Part shown: piece by piece, positions 14,617 through 22,271 of the stretch
Numbering within the stretch: the stretch's first letter is position 1
How the letters are laid out: every line of letters starts with the position of its first letter
Made by a program: the position numbers and the translations under genes
Notes under the pieces: model-generated
Told to the model about the DNA's origin: nothing
The model's input: the letters and a program-made list of their open reading frames with translations, nothing else
The model's database searches: none
Assembly (NCBI GenBank): GCA_018828825.1
Contig: JAHJUV010000067.1
Location: 1-30,331 of the forward strand
From: Planctomycetota bacterium
GTDB taxonomy: Bacteria; Planctomycetota; Phycisphaerae; Sedimentisphaerales; UBA12454
Direction: 5' to 3'
DNA: 30,331 nucleotides

Positions 14617-15572
14617 GAATTGTTTATTGCGGCTGCGGACGATTTGGAATTGACTCGTTAAATGCCTTAAAGGCATCGAGCCATCAGTTCGTACATATCA
14701 TAACACATCCCGAAAAACAAGCAGGCAGGGGCAGAAAGCTCCGCGCCAACGATATCGCACAATGGGCAGGGCAAAATAATGTGTCGCTTACCACTGTCGA
14801 AGATATAAACAGTTCGCAGGGTGTCGAGCTTGTGAAGAAACTTGGGCCGGATTTGCTTGTGGTTATCGCGTTCGGCCAGAAAATCTCGGCTGAAATAATC
14901 GGTATCCCTCCCAAAGGCGCGATAAACGTACACGGTTCGCTTCTGCCGAAATACCGCGGGGCGGCTCCGATTAACTGGGCGCTCATCAACGGCGAAACTG
15001 AAACGGGCATAAGCATTATCACGCTGGCCCAGAAAATGGACGCAGGCGAGATACTTGCGCAGGACAAGATAAATATAGCCGATGACAACTCGGCAGATAT
15101 AGTTCACGATGCACTTGCGAAACTGGCGGCACCACTGCTGATTGAGACAATCGATAAAATCCAGGCAGGGACGGCTGTTTACGCAAAACAGGATAACTCA
15201 AAGGCGACGAGCGCTCCGAAGCTGAAAAAATCGGACGGGATTATAGATTTTAACCAGTCCGCAAGGGCGGTACATAATAAGGTTCGGGGGCTTTGGCCCT
15301 GGCCGGGGGCGACGGCGTGTTTTGTCTCAGCCGGAAACAATAAAAAATATCCGGTAACTATATCAAGAACAAAAGTTGCGGAAGAAAAAGGCAAACACGA
15401 TAAAGCAGGGCTGGTTAACGCTCAATTTGATATCGACTGCGGGACGGGCAATTTGAAGATTTTGGAATTAAAGCCGCACGGCGGAAAAATTATGGATTTT
15501 AAGTCGTTTTTGAACGGCAGGGCAAGCGGCGATGGCGATTATTTTATGCCACTTGAGGAAAACGGGCAATGA
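14613..15572 (+). CDS. fmt: Methionyl-tRNA formyltransferase
   Basis: A 319-residue enzyme that formylates initiator Met-tRNA using 10-formyl-tetrahydrofolate. Catalytic residues are visible: Asn105 and His107 in INVHGSLLPKYRGAAPI, and Asp143 in QKMDAGE. The C-terminal OB-fold domain (about 205-315) begins near LKKSDGIIDFNQSA and includes VRGLWPWPGA. The start overlaps the def stop and its own stop overlaps the rsmB start, both as ATGA. Length and order match the widespread def-fmt-rsmB arrangement. Confidence 0.96.
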   Translation: MRIVYCGCGRFGIDSLNALKASSHQFVHIITHPEKQAGRGRKLRANDIAQWAGQNNVSLTTVEDINSSQGVELVKKLGPDLLVVIAFGQKISAEIIGIPPKGAINVHGSLLPKYRGAAPINWALINGETETGISIITLAQKMDAGEILAQDKINIADDNSADIVHDALAKLAAPLLIETIDKIQAGTAVYAKQDNSKATSAPKLKKSDGIIDFNQSARAVHNKVRGLWPWPGATACFVSAGNNKKYPVTISRTKVAEEKGKHDKAGLVNAQFDIDCGTGNLKILELKPHGGKIMDFKSFLNGRASGDGDYFMPLEENGQ

Positions 15573-16939
15573 GGACCTCTGATTTAAGCCCGCGGCAGGC
15601 AGCGTGGGGAGTTCTGAATCATTTTAACGCAGCAAAGCACAATTCGGCTGAGCTTATCGAAAAATTCGGGGGCAAAACTCCACATCGCGCAGCCCTTGTC
15701 GATATTGTATTCGGCGTGATAAGAAATTTTACGTTTATCGACCGCCTTATCGCGCAAAATGCGGTTCAGTCCATAAAGAATATTCCGGAAAAACTTCTTG
15801 ATTGCCTCAGGATAGCGGTTTATGAACTTGTTTTTACCGGCCAAGCCGATTACGCAATTGTCAACGAAGCGGTTAACCTGGCCAAGAGAATCGGCTCAAA
15901 AAAGGCGGGGGGATTTGTAAACGCTGTATTGCGAAAGATATGCAGTTCAATAAAAAACAAAACAGCGGATTTGAACGATGCCGAGCCACGGAAAACCCTG
16001 CCGATAAGTCTAATTGTCGGCTGCGAGTTTAATATCGATATTCTGCCGGACGCGAACGAACAAAAGGCACAATATTTAGGCGTTGCGTTTTCACTGCCGC
16101 AATGGCTTGTGGAGCAGTGGCTTGAAGAGTTCGGTTTTGAGAAGACAAAAAATATTTGTTTTGCCTCCAATCGCAGACCTTCTGTTTACGCAAGACCAAA
16201 CAGGCTCGAATTGACTGCGGAAGAGCTGCTAAATATTTTAAAAGGACAGGATATCGATTGTGAACTCGACGAGCAGAATAAGATGGTCAAGCTGAATAGA
16301 CCGGGCAATGTTGCTGATCTTGAAAGTTTCAGGTCGGGTCTTTTTACGATACAGGATGTAACATCATCGTCTGTTGTTCCTTTATTAAATCCGCAACCGG
16401 GGTGGAAAATTTTTGATATTTGCGCTGCGCCCGGCACAAAGACGACGCAAATCGCGGAACTTATGGGCGATAAAGGTCTTGTAATTGCAACCGATAAGGA
16501 CAGTTCAAGACTGGCAAGAGTCGATGAAAATGTTCAAAGGCTTGGAATAACGTCAATTAAAACAATGGGTTATGACGTTTTTCTAAAAGAGTCGAGCCGG
16601 CTTGGGCCGGTCGATGCGGTTTTGCTCGATGTTCCTTGTTCCAATACCGGTGTGATGGCAAAGAGGCCTGAAGTAAGACTCAGGTTAAATGAAAAACATA
16701 TAGAGGAGCTTGTGAAAATTCAAATTGGGCTGCTTGAGCAGAGCTGCGAGCTTGTAAAGAAAGGTGGGAAGATCTGTTACAGCACCTGCAGCATATTAAA
16801 TCAGGAAAATAAGGGTATTGTGGAAAGTTTTCTTGCCGGGGCGGGAGGCTTTGAACTCGAAAGTCAGCGTGTTTTTCTGCCGAGCGCGGGCGACTTCGAC
16901 TGCGACGGCGGTTTTGCAGCGATGCTTATTAAAAAGTAG
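15569..16939 (+). CDS. rsmB: 16S rRNA (cytosine-967-C5)-methyltransferase
   Basis: A 456-residue SAM-dependent rRNA methyltransferase. An N-terminal NusB-like RNA-binding domain (about 1-135) is followed by a Rossmann methyltransferase domain. SAM-binding DICAAPGTKT lies at about 283-292. The two catalytic cysteines are in DVPCSNTG (about 354-361, a variant of the usual DAPCSGTG) and YSTCSI (about 404-409). Between the domains, residues 135-180 form a less conserved linker. It is the last gene of the operon by spacing: 240 AT-rich bases with DnaA-box-like sites and a new promoter separate it from dnaA. Confidence 0.93.
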   Translation: MRTSDLSPRQAAWGVLNHFNAAKHNSAELIEKFGGKTPHRAALVDIVFGVIRNFTFIDRLIAQNAVQSIKNIPEKLLDCLRIAVYELVFTGQADYAIVNEAVNLAKRIGSKKAGGFVNAVLRKICSSIKNKTADLNDAEPRKTLPISLIVGCEFNIDILPDANEQKAQYLGVAFSLPQWLVEQWLEEFGFEKTKNICFASNRRPSVYARPNRLELTAEELLNILKGQDIDCELDEQNKMVKLNRPGNVADLESFRSGLFTIQDVTSSSVVPLLNPQPGWKIFDICAAPGTKTTQIAELMGDKGLVIATDKDSSRLARVDENVQRLGITSIKTMGYDVFLKESSRLGPVDAVLLDVPCSNTGVMAKRPEVRLRLNEKHIEELVKIQIGLLEQSCELVKKGGKICYSTCSILNQENKGIVESFLAGAGGFELESQRVFLPSAGDFDCDGGFAAMLIKK

Positions 16940-16955
16940 CAAAATTTTTTCATTT

Positions 16956-16975
16956 CAATCCACATTTTTTCCACA
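16956..16975 (+). promoter_or_regulatory. DnaA-box-like sites upstream of dnaA
   Basis: TTTTCCACA at 16967-16975 fits the relaxed box TTWTNCACA exactly. CAATCCACA (16956-16964) is a weaker neighbour. They lie in an AT-rich stretch between rsmB and dnaA, consistent with DnaA autoregulation. Confidence 0.45.
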
Positions 16976-17056
16976 AATTCGATTTCGGTGGTGCAAAACC
17001 TGTTCAAAACAAATTTTTTTTTCTCACAACACTTTGTCTTTAAGAATTATCTGTGC

Positions 17057-17065
17057 GGTGGAAAA
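17057..17065 (-). promoter_or_regulatory. Weak reverse-strand DnaA-box-like site
   Basis: The minus strand reads TTTTCCACC, one mismatch from TTTTCCACA. It ends about 20 bases upstream of the predicted dnaA -35 element. Confidence 0.3.
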
Positions 17066-17084
17066 GAATTTTAACAAAAGTGCA

Positions 17085-17113
17085 TTGATTTACTTGTTAC
17101 AAGGACGTATATT
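17085..17113 (+). promoter_or_regulatory. Predicted dnaA promoter
   Basis: TTGATT (17085-17090), a 17-base spacer, then TATATT (17108-17113). Transcription from about 17120 gives a leader of about 60 bases. Confidence 0.55.
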
Positions 17114-17179
17114 CAACTAAGAATTTTTGTTTATCGTACTCAATTATACAGCAGGACGGCAAGAGCCGAAGAAGTTTAT

Positions 17180-18586
17180 ATGCAGACAACAATCACGGAT
17201 GAAGTCGTTGCAATCAATCAGCTTCTTGCTGAAAAGATAGGTCAGCAGAAGTACCGTGTCTGGTTCAAAAATTCGACCAGGTTCACGGTCGCTGATGATT
17301 ATTTTAAGATAGGTGTTCCGAATCCTTTTGTCGGAAGCTGGATTGAGAGTCATTTTTCGACAGAGATAGCTTCGGCGGTAGAATCGGTTACCGGTTCCGC
17401 GAAGAAAATAACTTTTAATATTGAGCCGGAGTTGTGCGGCAGCCAGAGAAGGACGCAGCTCGATAATCAGGCACAACTTGTTCAGAAGGCTCAGAATAAA
17501 ACTACTCGAAGCAGGTTCAGCGATCGGCAGATGACGGACCGGCCGCTGAAAATGACGCTCGAATCTTTTGTTGTAGGCCCGTCCAATCAATTAGCCTACA
17601 ACGCAGCGGTAAGTTTAATATCTGATGAGGTAAGTCTTTTTAATCCGCTGTTTATTCATGGAGGATATGGCCTCGGCAAGACGCATCTGATGCAAGGGAT
17701 ATGCAATATGATGTGCCGAACCAGGCCGGAAGCCAAATGGCTTTATGTAACAGCGGAAGACTTTACCAATCAGTTTGTGCTGGCCTTGAAGACCAAAAAG
17801 CTGGAGGCTTTCCGGAGGCGATACCGGCAAACGGACTTGTTGGCTATTGACGATATACACTTCCTGGCCAGCAAACCATCAACGCAGGAAGAATTCCTGC
17901 ATACGTTTAATACGATAAATCTTGCGGGGAAAAAAGTAGTGCTGGCCTCGGACGCCCATCCGAAACTGATAGGCCAGCTTTGCGAAAGCCTTGTGAGCAG
18001 ATTTGTATCCGGAATGGTGGTCAAGGTTGAGACGCCGGACTTCAAGACTCGCTGCAAGATAATCTGCCAGAAAGCCGCTGCGATGAATAAGCAGCTTGAG
18101 GATAAGGTCGTAGCGTATATCGCTGAAAATATCCGTTCGAATGTCCGGGAGCTGGAGGGGGCGATTCTGAAACTTATCGCCTATTCATCGCTGTGCAATG
18201 AGAAGATTTCACCTGAAATGGCAAGGCTGGTTCTGGCCGAGCATATTTCCAGAACAGACCCGATAGTGCATATTTCGGATATTGAAGCGGCGGTTACAAC
18301 ATATTTCGGAATCACGCCGGCCGATGTGCATTCATCAAAAAAGGACAGGACAGTAAGTCTTGCCCGGTCTTACAGTATGTATCTGGCGAGAAAGTACACC
18401 GATATGTCGTTTCCGGAAATCGGCAGGCTGATGGGCAATAAAAATCACGCAACGGTCATTCTTGCATGCAGGAAAATAGAAAACATTCTTAAAACCAACG
18501 CCCAGGTCAACTGGCAGAGCGCCAACGGCAATAAAGTGGCAAGGGGGCAGGACATCCTTGCGGCACTTGGCGAGACCATATCATAA
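17180..18586 (+). CDS. dnaA: Chromosomal replication initiator protein DnaA
   Basis: A 468-residue initiator with the four DnaA domains: domain I about 1-80, a short linker to about 125, AAA+ domain III from about 126, and DNA-binding domain IV from about 363. Motifs are Walker A GGYGLGKT (161-168, Tyr where Val/Thr is usual), Walker B LLAIDD (220-225), SRF (273-275) and NVRELEGA (321-328). The DNA-recognition signature, normally GGRDHTTV, is GNKNHATV (419-426): the Asp is Asn422 and the first Thr is Ala424, while the upstream Arg (Arg396, aligned by eye with E. coli Arg399) is kept. The gene is not next to dnaN, recF or gyrB, so this is not the classical origin neighbourhood. No strong Shine-Dalgarno is visible. 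Confidence 0.96.
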   Translation: MQTTITDEVVAINQLLAEKIGQQKYRVWFKNSTRFTVADDYFKIGVPNPFVGSWIESHFSTEIASAVESVTGSAKKITFNIEPELCGSQRRTQLDNQAQLVQKAQNKTTRSRFSDRQMTDRPLKMTLESFVVGPSNQLAYNAAVSLISDEVSLFNPLFIHGGYGLGKTHLMQGICNMMCRTRPEAKWLYVTAEDFTNQFVLALKTKKLEAFRRRYRQTDLLAIDDIHFLASKPSTQEEFLHTFNTINLAGKKVVLASDAHPKLIGQLCESLVSRFVSGMVVKVETPDFKTRCKIICQKAAAMNKQLEDKVVAYIAENIRSNVRELEGAILKLIAYSSLCNEKISPEMARLVLAEHISRTDPIVHISDIEAAVTTYFGITPADVHSSKKDRTVSLARSYSMYLARKYTDMSFPEIGRLMGNKNHATVILACRKIENILKTNAQVNWQSANGNKVARGQDILAALGETIS

Positions 18587-18591
18587 GATAA

Positions 18592-19686
18592 TCAGGCCAA
18601 AAAGTGCAGAATCATTTTTTTGTAAAATTCCACCGCTTTTTTCAGGTCTTTGATTTCAATATGTTCGTCGGGCTTATGACACATCTGGGGTTTGCCGGGG
18701 CCGAAGATAACTATCGGCGCCTTTAAAGAAGTCAGAAACGGCGCATCGGTTGTGAAAGGCACGGCTCTGGACGTTTTTTTTAAGAGCTGTTTGGTATGTT
18801 TTACGAATCGGCATTTTTCGTCGGTCTGCAATGAGCCTGAATCGCGGAGTACTTTCAGTTCTGCCCGGAAGCGGGGATTTCGTTTTGAGAGGCGGGTCAA
18901 TATTTTATTAATGCCGGCGACAATCTGTTTGGCATTCTGGCTGGGTATGGTGCGGATGTCGATTTGGGCCGAGCACGAATCAGGCACGATGTTTCCTGCT
19001 TTACCGCCGATGATTTTATTGACGCTGATGGATGCTTTGCCGAGCAGTTTATTTGTGCCGGGGATTTTATAATCGGCGAGTTCACTCAGGAACAATCTCA
19101 TCGAATCGATGGCGTTTATTCCGAGCTGCGGCATTGAACTGTGCGCGGATTTGCCTTTTGTAATAATTTTGACCCATAAAAGTCCGCGATGGGCCGTTAC
19201 AAGGTCGAAATTAGTAGGTTCCGGCACGATTATTCCACAAAGTTTGAATTTATTTTTATGAGTTTTAATAAATCTTTTGACCCCTGCGCTGTCGGTTTCC
19301 TCGCCGGCGGTAGCGGCGAAGATTATATCACCCTGCAGTTTGACTTTAGACCGGAGGATTTCTGCCATTGCTGTCGCTGCCGAGGCCATTCCGGCTTTCA
19401 TATCGCAGGCGCCTCTGCCGAAGATTTTGCCGCTTCGTTCGACAGGCTTAAAGGCACTGGCTGAATCTGCCGGCACAACGTCAAGATGACTGACGAACAA
19501 AAGGGCAGGCTTTTTACCAGTGGATTTAAGTGCCGTTGTGATATTTGCGCGGTTTTTGTTCCAGATATCGAGTTTTGGCTTGATGCCTTTTGATGAGAAG
19601 AAATCGGCCAGTACTTTGGCGCATTTTAGTTCACCAACATCCGGCGTTGATTTTGCCTGAACAAGTTTTTTTAAAAGCTCTTTCAT
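18592..19686 (-). CDS. M20 family metallopeptidase (ArgE/DapE-like)
   Basis: A 364-residue zinc peptidase/deacylase of the ArgE/DapE/CPG2 group. Metal and catalytic motifs (numbered from ATG 19686) are SHLDVVP (His67, Asp69), GRGACDMKAG (Asp95), AGEETDSAG (Glu129/Glu130), VPEPT, and a C-terminal CHKPDEHIE histidine. The dimerisation 'lid' domain lies between about 170 and 280. The frame also extends to a TTG at 19731, but the ATG fits family N-termini better. Substrate cannot be assigned. Its stop is 5 bases from the convergent dnaA stop, and its start faces the DUF362 gene across a small palindrome. Confidence 0.88.
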   Translation of the reverse strand: MKELLKKLVQAKSTPDVGELKCAKVLADFFSSKGIKPKLDIWNKNRANITTALKSTGKKPALLFVSHLDVVPADSASAFKPVERSGKIFGRGACDMKAGMASAATAMAEILRSKVKLQGDIIFAATAGEETDSAGVKRFIKTHKNKFKLCGIIVPEPTNFDLVTAHRGLLWVKIITKGKSAHSSMPQLGINAIDSMRLFLSELADYKIPGTNKLLGKASISVNKIIGGKAGNIVPDSCSAQIDIRTIPSQNAKQIVAGINKILTRLSKRNPRFRAELKVLRDSGSLQTDEKCRFVKHTKQLLKKTSRAVPFTTDAPFLTSLKAPIVIFGPGKPQMCHKPDEHIEIKDLKKAVEFYKKMILHFLA

Positions 19687-19691
19687 ATTGA

Positions 19692-19708
19692 ACAATTCTA
19701 CAAATTGT
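19692..19708. promoter_or_regulatory. Palindrome between divergent M20 and DUF362 genes
   Basis: ACAATT (19692-19697) and AATTGT (19703-19708) form a 6-bp inverted repeat in the 36-base gap between the two start codons. It could be a shared operator or chance in AT-rich DNA. Confidence 0.3.
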
Positions 19709-19722
19709 ATAAAGTATTGGTT

Positions 19723-20673
19723 ATGAATCAAGTAAAAGTATCATTGGTGAAATGTGCCGATTATGACAATCGGGCAGTTCGGTCAGCCATTTTAAGGCAT
19801 TTCGAACTTCAGGGCGGGATTGAATCGTTCATAAGCAAAGGCGATAGTGTCCTTATAAAGCCTAATATGATAGCTCCGAAACCCGCGAGCTGCGCGACGC
19901 AAACCGACCCGGCTGTAATCGTAGAGCTTGCGAAAATCCTGCTCGACTTCGGCGCCAGACCTTTTGTAGGCGATTCGCCGGCGTGGGCGAATATGAAAGC
20001 CTGTAGCGAGGCTATCGGTATTGTTGAGCCTTTAGCAAAACTCGGCGTTGGGATAAAGCAGCTCAGAAAACCCGTGAATCGCAGGCTTGAGCACTCGGGG
20101 GCGAAGATAGGAATAAGTTCTATCGCTCTTGGCGCGGATAAAATCATAAATTTGCCGAAACTCAAGACTCATCAGCAGCTTATCGCGACTATCGCGGTTA
20201 AAAATATGTTCGGCTGTGTGAGCGGAAAGGCAAAAGCAATCTGGCATTACAGAAAAGGTGCGACTTTCGATGATTTTTGCACGATGCTTATAGATATTTA
20301 TAAATTGCTTAATCCTGTCATAACGATTATCGATGGCGTTGTTATGATGGAAGGGCCGGGCCCCATAAGCGGAAATCCGAAACGGCTTGGCTGGCTGATT
20401 GGAGCCACAGACCCGATAGCTGCGGAAATTATATGCTGCGATTTAATAGGTATATCCCCTGAACAACTGCCTATGGCTGCAACTGCCCGAAAAATCGGTT
20501 TTGGCTGTACTAGCAAAGGGGATATTCAAATTGTAGGTGATTTGCCGTTTGCGGACAGCCAAATCAGGGTTGTCCCTGCAGAACTGACGCCTTTGCGTTT
20601 TTCTTTTCCGAGGATTATTAAAAGCATAGTCCGACAGATTTGGATACTTATGAAAGCCGGACGGAAACCTTAA
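19723..20673 (+). CDS. DUF362 domain-containing protein
   Basis: A 316-residue member of the DUF362 family, of unsettled function and often linked to iron-sulfur proteins in anaerobes. Family features are VLIKPNM (about 41-47), TDPAVIVELAKILLDFGA, GDSPAW, a central INLPKLKTH motif, KNMFGC, and DGVVMMEGPGP-SGNPKRLGWLIGATDPIA. Unlike some relatives there is no C-terminal 4Fe-4S ferredoxin CxxCxxC motif. The frame extends to a TTG at 19705, but ATG 19723 fits the family start. The final ~30 residues are basic and hydrophobic. It is divergent from the M20 peptidase, with 161 bases before tsaD, which has its own promoter. Confidence 0.85.
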   Translation: MNQVKVSLVKCADYDNRAVRSAILRHFELQGGIESFISKGDSVLIKPNMIAPKPASCATQTDPAVIVELAKILLDFGARPFVGDSPAWANMKACSEAIGIVEPLAKLGVGIKQLRKPVNRRLEHSGAKIGISSIALGADKIINLPKLKTHQQLIATIAVKNMFGCVSGKAKAIWHYRKGATFDDFCTMLIDIYKLLNPVITIIDGVVMMEGPGPISGNPKRLGWLIGATDPIAAEIICCDLIGISPEQLPMAATARKIGFGCTSKGDIQIVGDLPFADSQIRVVPAELTPLRFSFPRIIKSIVRQIWILMKAGRKP

Positions 20674-20685
20674 ATATCGCTTGAA

Positions 20686-20714
20686 TTGACTTATTCGCAT
20701 CCTTATATTATTAT
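20686..20714 (+). promoter_or_regulatory. Predicted tsaD promoter
   Basis: TTGACT (20686-20691), a 17-base spacer and TATTAT (20709-20714). The expected transcription start, near 20721, lies a few bases before the left arm of the 14-bp inverted repeat, so that arm would sit at the very 5' end of the mRNA. Confidence 0.55.
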
Positions 20715-20726
20715 TTTGTTTGATGA

Positions 20727-20836
20727 ATCCCGCACCTTCTAAATATTCAGGAATTATTCGGGTTTTATTAAGAAGTGAAGCGGTTGTATGATTATGAAAG
20801 ATTTTAAGAAAAACGAATTAAAAGAAGGTGCGGGAT
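20727..20836 (+). promoter_or_regulatory. 14-bp perfect inverted repeat enclosing the tsaD leader
   Basis: The left arm 20727-20740 (atcccgcaccttct) is perfectly complementary to 20823-20836, which contains the AAGG ribosome site and the first two bases of the tsaD ATG. The 82-base loop contains a 16-codon uORF. Pairing would hide the tsaD ribosome-binding site. The CCCGCACC core recurs in the repeat at 38-79. Confidence 0.6.
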
Positions 20837-20838
20837 GA
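20788..20838 (+). CDS. 16-codon uORF overlapping the tsaD start
   Basis: ATG 20788 (or in-frame ATG 20794) encodes MIMKDFKKNELKEGAG and stops with TGA at 20836-20838, overlapping the tsaD ATG (20835) as ATGA, the classical coupling geometry. Only a weak ribosome site (gaag) precedes it. Its translation would cross the right arm of the inverted repeat and open it. Expression is unproven. Confidence 0.4.
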   Translation: MIMKDFKKNELKEGAG

Positions 20839-21869
20839 AAACGAATATCAATGTCCTCGGTATAGAAACAAGCTGTGATGAGACTGCCGCGGCTATAGTG
20901 CGTAACGGCTCAGAGGTGCTTTCGGATGTTGTTTCATCGCAAATAGAAATCCATCAGAAATACGGCGGGGTTGTGCCTGAGATCGCGTCGCGGGCACATA
21001 TCGAAAAGATTTATCCGATTGTCGAACAGGTGATTCAACAGTCCGGACTCGATAAAGGTGATATTGACGCGGTAGCGGTGGCGAACCAGCCGGGCCTTAC
21101 CGTCGCTCTTATTGTCGGACTAACTGCCGCAAAGACACTTGCGCTTGTTTTGGAAAAACCTTTAATTGCGATAAACCATATACACGCGCATCTTCAATCG
21201 GCGATGATGGATGAAAAGAATTTACATCTGCCGGCGATTGCACTGGTTGTTTCAGGCGGGCATACGAGTCTTTATGAATGCAAAAATATTCTTGAGCTTA
21301 AACTGCTCGGCTCGACCATTGACGATGCGGCAGGGGAGGCGTTTGACAAGGTCGCGTCGATTTTAAATTTGCCTTACCCCGGCGGGCCGAGTATCGAAAA
21401 AGCGGCCAAAGACGGAAATCCCAAAGCGGTCAATTTCCCCAGGACAATGCTTGCCAAAGATTCGCTTGATTTTTCGTTCAGCGGCTTGAAAACAGCGGTT
21501 CTTTATCACTGCTGCGGTCAGGATATGAAAGGCCAAAATCGTGTCGAAAAAATGAGCCAAAAGGAAATTGCAGATATAGCAGCTTCGTTTCAGGCCGCCG
21601 TTATAGATGTCCTTGTGAGGAAAACCGAGCTGGCTGCGGATAAAATTGGGGCAGAAACGATACTTCTCGGCGGGGGCGTTGCCGCAAATAGCCTTTTAAG
21701 AAGCGAGCTGGAAAAAATGGCAAAGCAAACCGGCAGAAAACTGCTTGTTGCGCCCAAAAAATACTGTACGGATAACGCGGTTATGGTAGCTTCTCTTGGT
21801 TATTATAAATACAAAGCCGGTCTTTTTGCCGATATGACACTTGAGGCAAAGGCGGGCTGCGAAGATTGA
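20835..21869 (+). CDS. tsaD: tRNA N6-threonylcarbamoyladenosine synthase subunit TsaD
   Basis: The 344-residue ASKHA-fold protein that transfers threonylcarbamoyl to A37 of ANN-decoding tRNAs, with TsaB/E partners not in this window. Hallmarks are GIETSCDETAAA (9-20), HQKYGGVVPE-ASRAH, metal-binding HIHAH (115-119), VSGGHTSL, the GSTIDDAAGEAFDKVA block, FSFSGLKTA, LGGGVAANSLLR, and TDNAVMVA near the C-terminus (a variant of TDNAAMIA). The start is fixed by family length and by AAGG a few bases upstream. The leader is unusual: an inverted repeat and overlapping uORF, described separately. Confidence 0.97.
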   Translation: MKTNINVLGIETSCDETAAAIVRNGSEVLSDVVSSQIEIHQKYGGVVPEIASRAHIEKIYPIVEQVIQQSGLDKGDIDAVAVANQPGLTVALIVGLTAAKTLALVLEKPLIAINHIHAHLQSAMMDEKNLHLPAIALVVSGGHTSLYECKNILELKLLGSTIDDAAGEAFDKVASILNLPYPGGPSIEKAAKDGNPKAVNFPRTMLAKDSLDFSFSGLKTAVLYHCCGQDMKGQNRVEKMSQKEIADIAASFQAAVIDVLVRKTELAADKIGAETILLGGGVAANSLLRSELEKMAKQTGRKLLVAPKKYCTDNAVMVASLGYYKYKAGLFADMTLEAKAGCED

Positions 21870-21880
21870 AAACTCAACCT

Positions 21881-22023
21881 CGAAATACGAATATCGAAAT
21901 ACGAAACAAGCACAAATGAACAAAATCCTAATGTTCAAAACCTTCGGGCCTTCGGCCAGTGTTTGGGATTTTTGTCATTCGATATTTGGATTTATTTAGG
22001 ATTTCGGGTTTCGTGCTTCGGAT
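21881..22023. repeat. Dispersed degenerate inverted repeat
   Basis: The left part (21881-21929) is made of near-repeats of cgaaatacgaa, and the right part (about 21967-22023) reads as its degenerate reverse complement (tttcgtgcttcgg, tcgatatttgg). GGCC/GGCC micro-hairpins lie at the centre (near 21943-21957). This type of sequence is common as an interspersed element in planctomycete-like assemblies (from memory). The right arm provides the last codons of the 47-aa gene on the minus strand. Confidence 0.55.
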
Positions 22024-22135
22024 TTTTTGTGGCTGCCACGATTATCAACCCCACCCAGCGAAAGAATGCCTTCCAAATCATGCCAGCAGCTGCGAGCGTC
22101 TCCCGTGCCCAACTTCGTATAGCGTCAACATTCAT
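21992..22135 (-). CDS. 47-aa predicted membrane microprotein
   Basis: Read from the minus strand: ATG at 22135 preceded 6 bases upstream by AAGGAG (22142-22147), giving MNVDAIRSWARETLAAAGMI followed by a tryptophan-rich hydrophobic stretch and a basic tail, stop at 21992-21994. Residues about 18-35 (GMIWKAFFRWVGLIIVAA) could form one membrane helix. It has a promoter with perfect -35 TTGACA. The last ~8 residues fall inside the dispersed repeat, so the original 3' end may have been replaced. No known family is recognised. Shine-Dalgarno, promoter and amino-acid pattern together make a real gene plausible. Confidence 0.55.
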   Translation of the reverse strand: MNVDAIRSWARETLAAAGMIWKAFFRWVGLIIVAATKNPKHETRNPK

Positions 22136-22162
22136 AGGCATCTCCTTTCTGGCCCAACATTG

Positions 22163-22192
22163 TATATATGGTTTCTACTTATTCTTTGTCAA
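22163..22192 (-). promoter_or_regulatory. Promoter for the 47-aa gene
   Basis: On the minus strand TTGACA (22187-22192) is followed after 18 bases by TATATA (22163-22168). The leader to the ATG is about 20 bases. It lies inside the region just downstream of the HicB-like gene. Confidence 0.55.
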
Positions 22193-22271
22193 GAATTTTT
22201 TGCAATTCCTGGGAAAATATCGGCGTATCTGTTGGTATTCCTGCTCGATACTTTCCGATTAGAATAATCCT

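Noticed and set aside
16940..17180. Replication origin
   Set aside because: Only one relaxed-consensus DnaA box and two weak ones; no DUE-type repeat array. Kept as a possible autoregulatory region.
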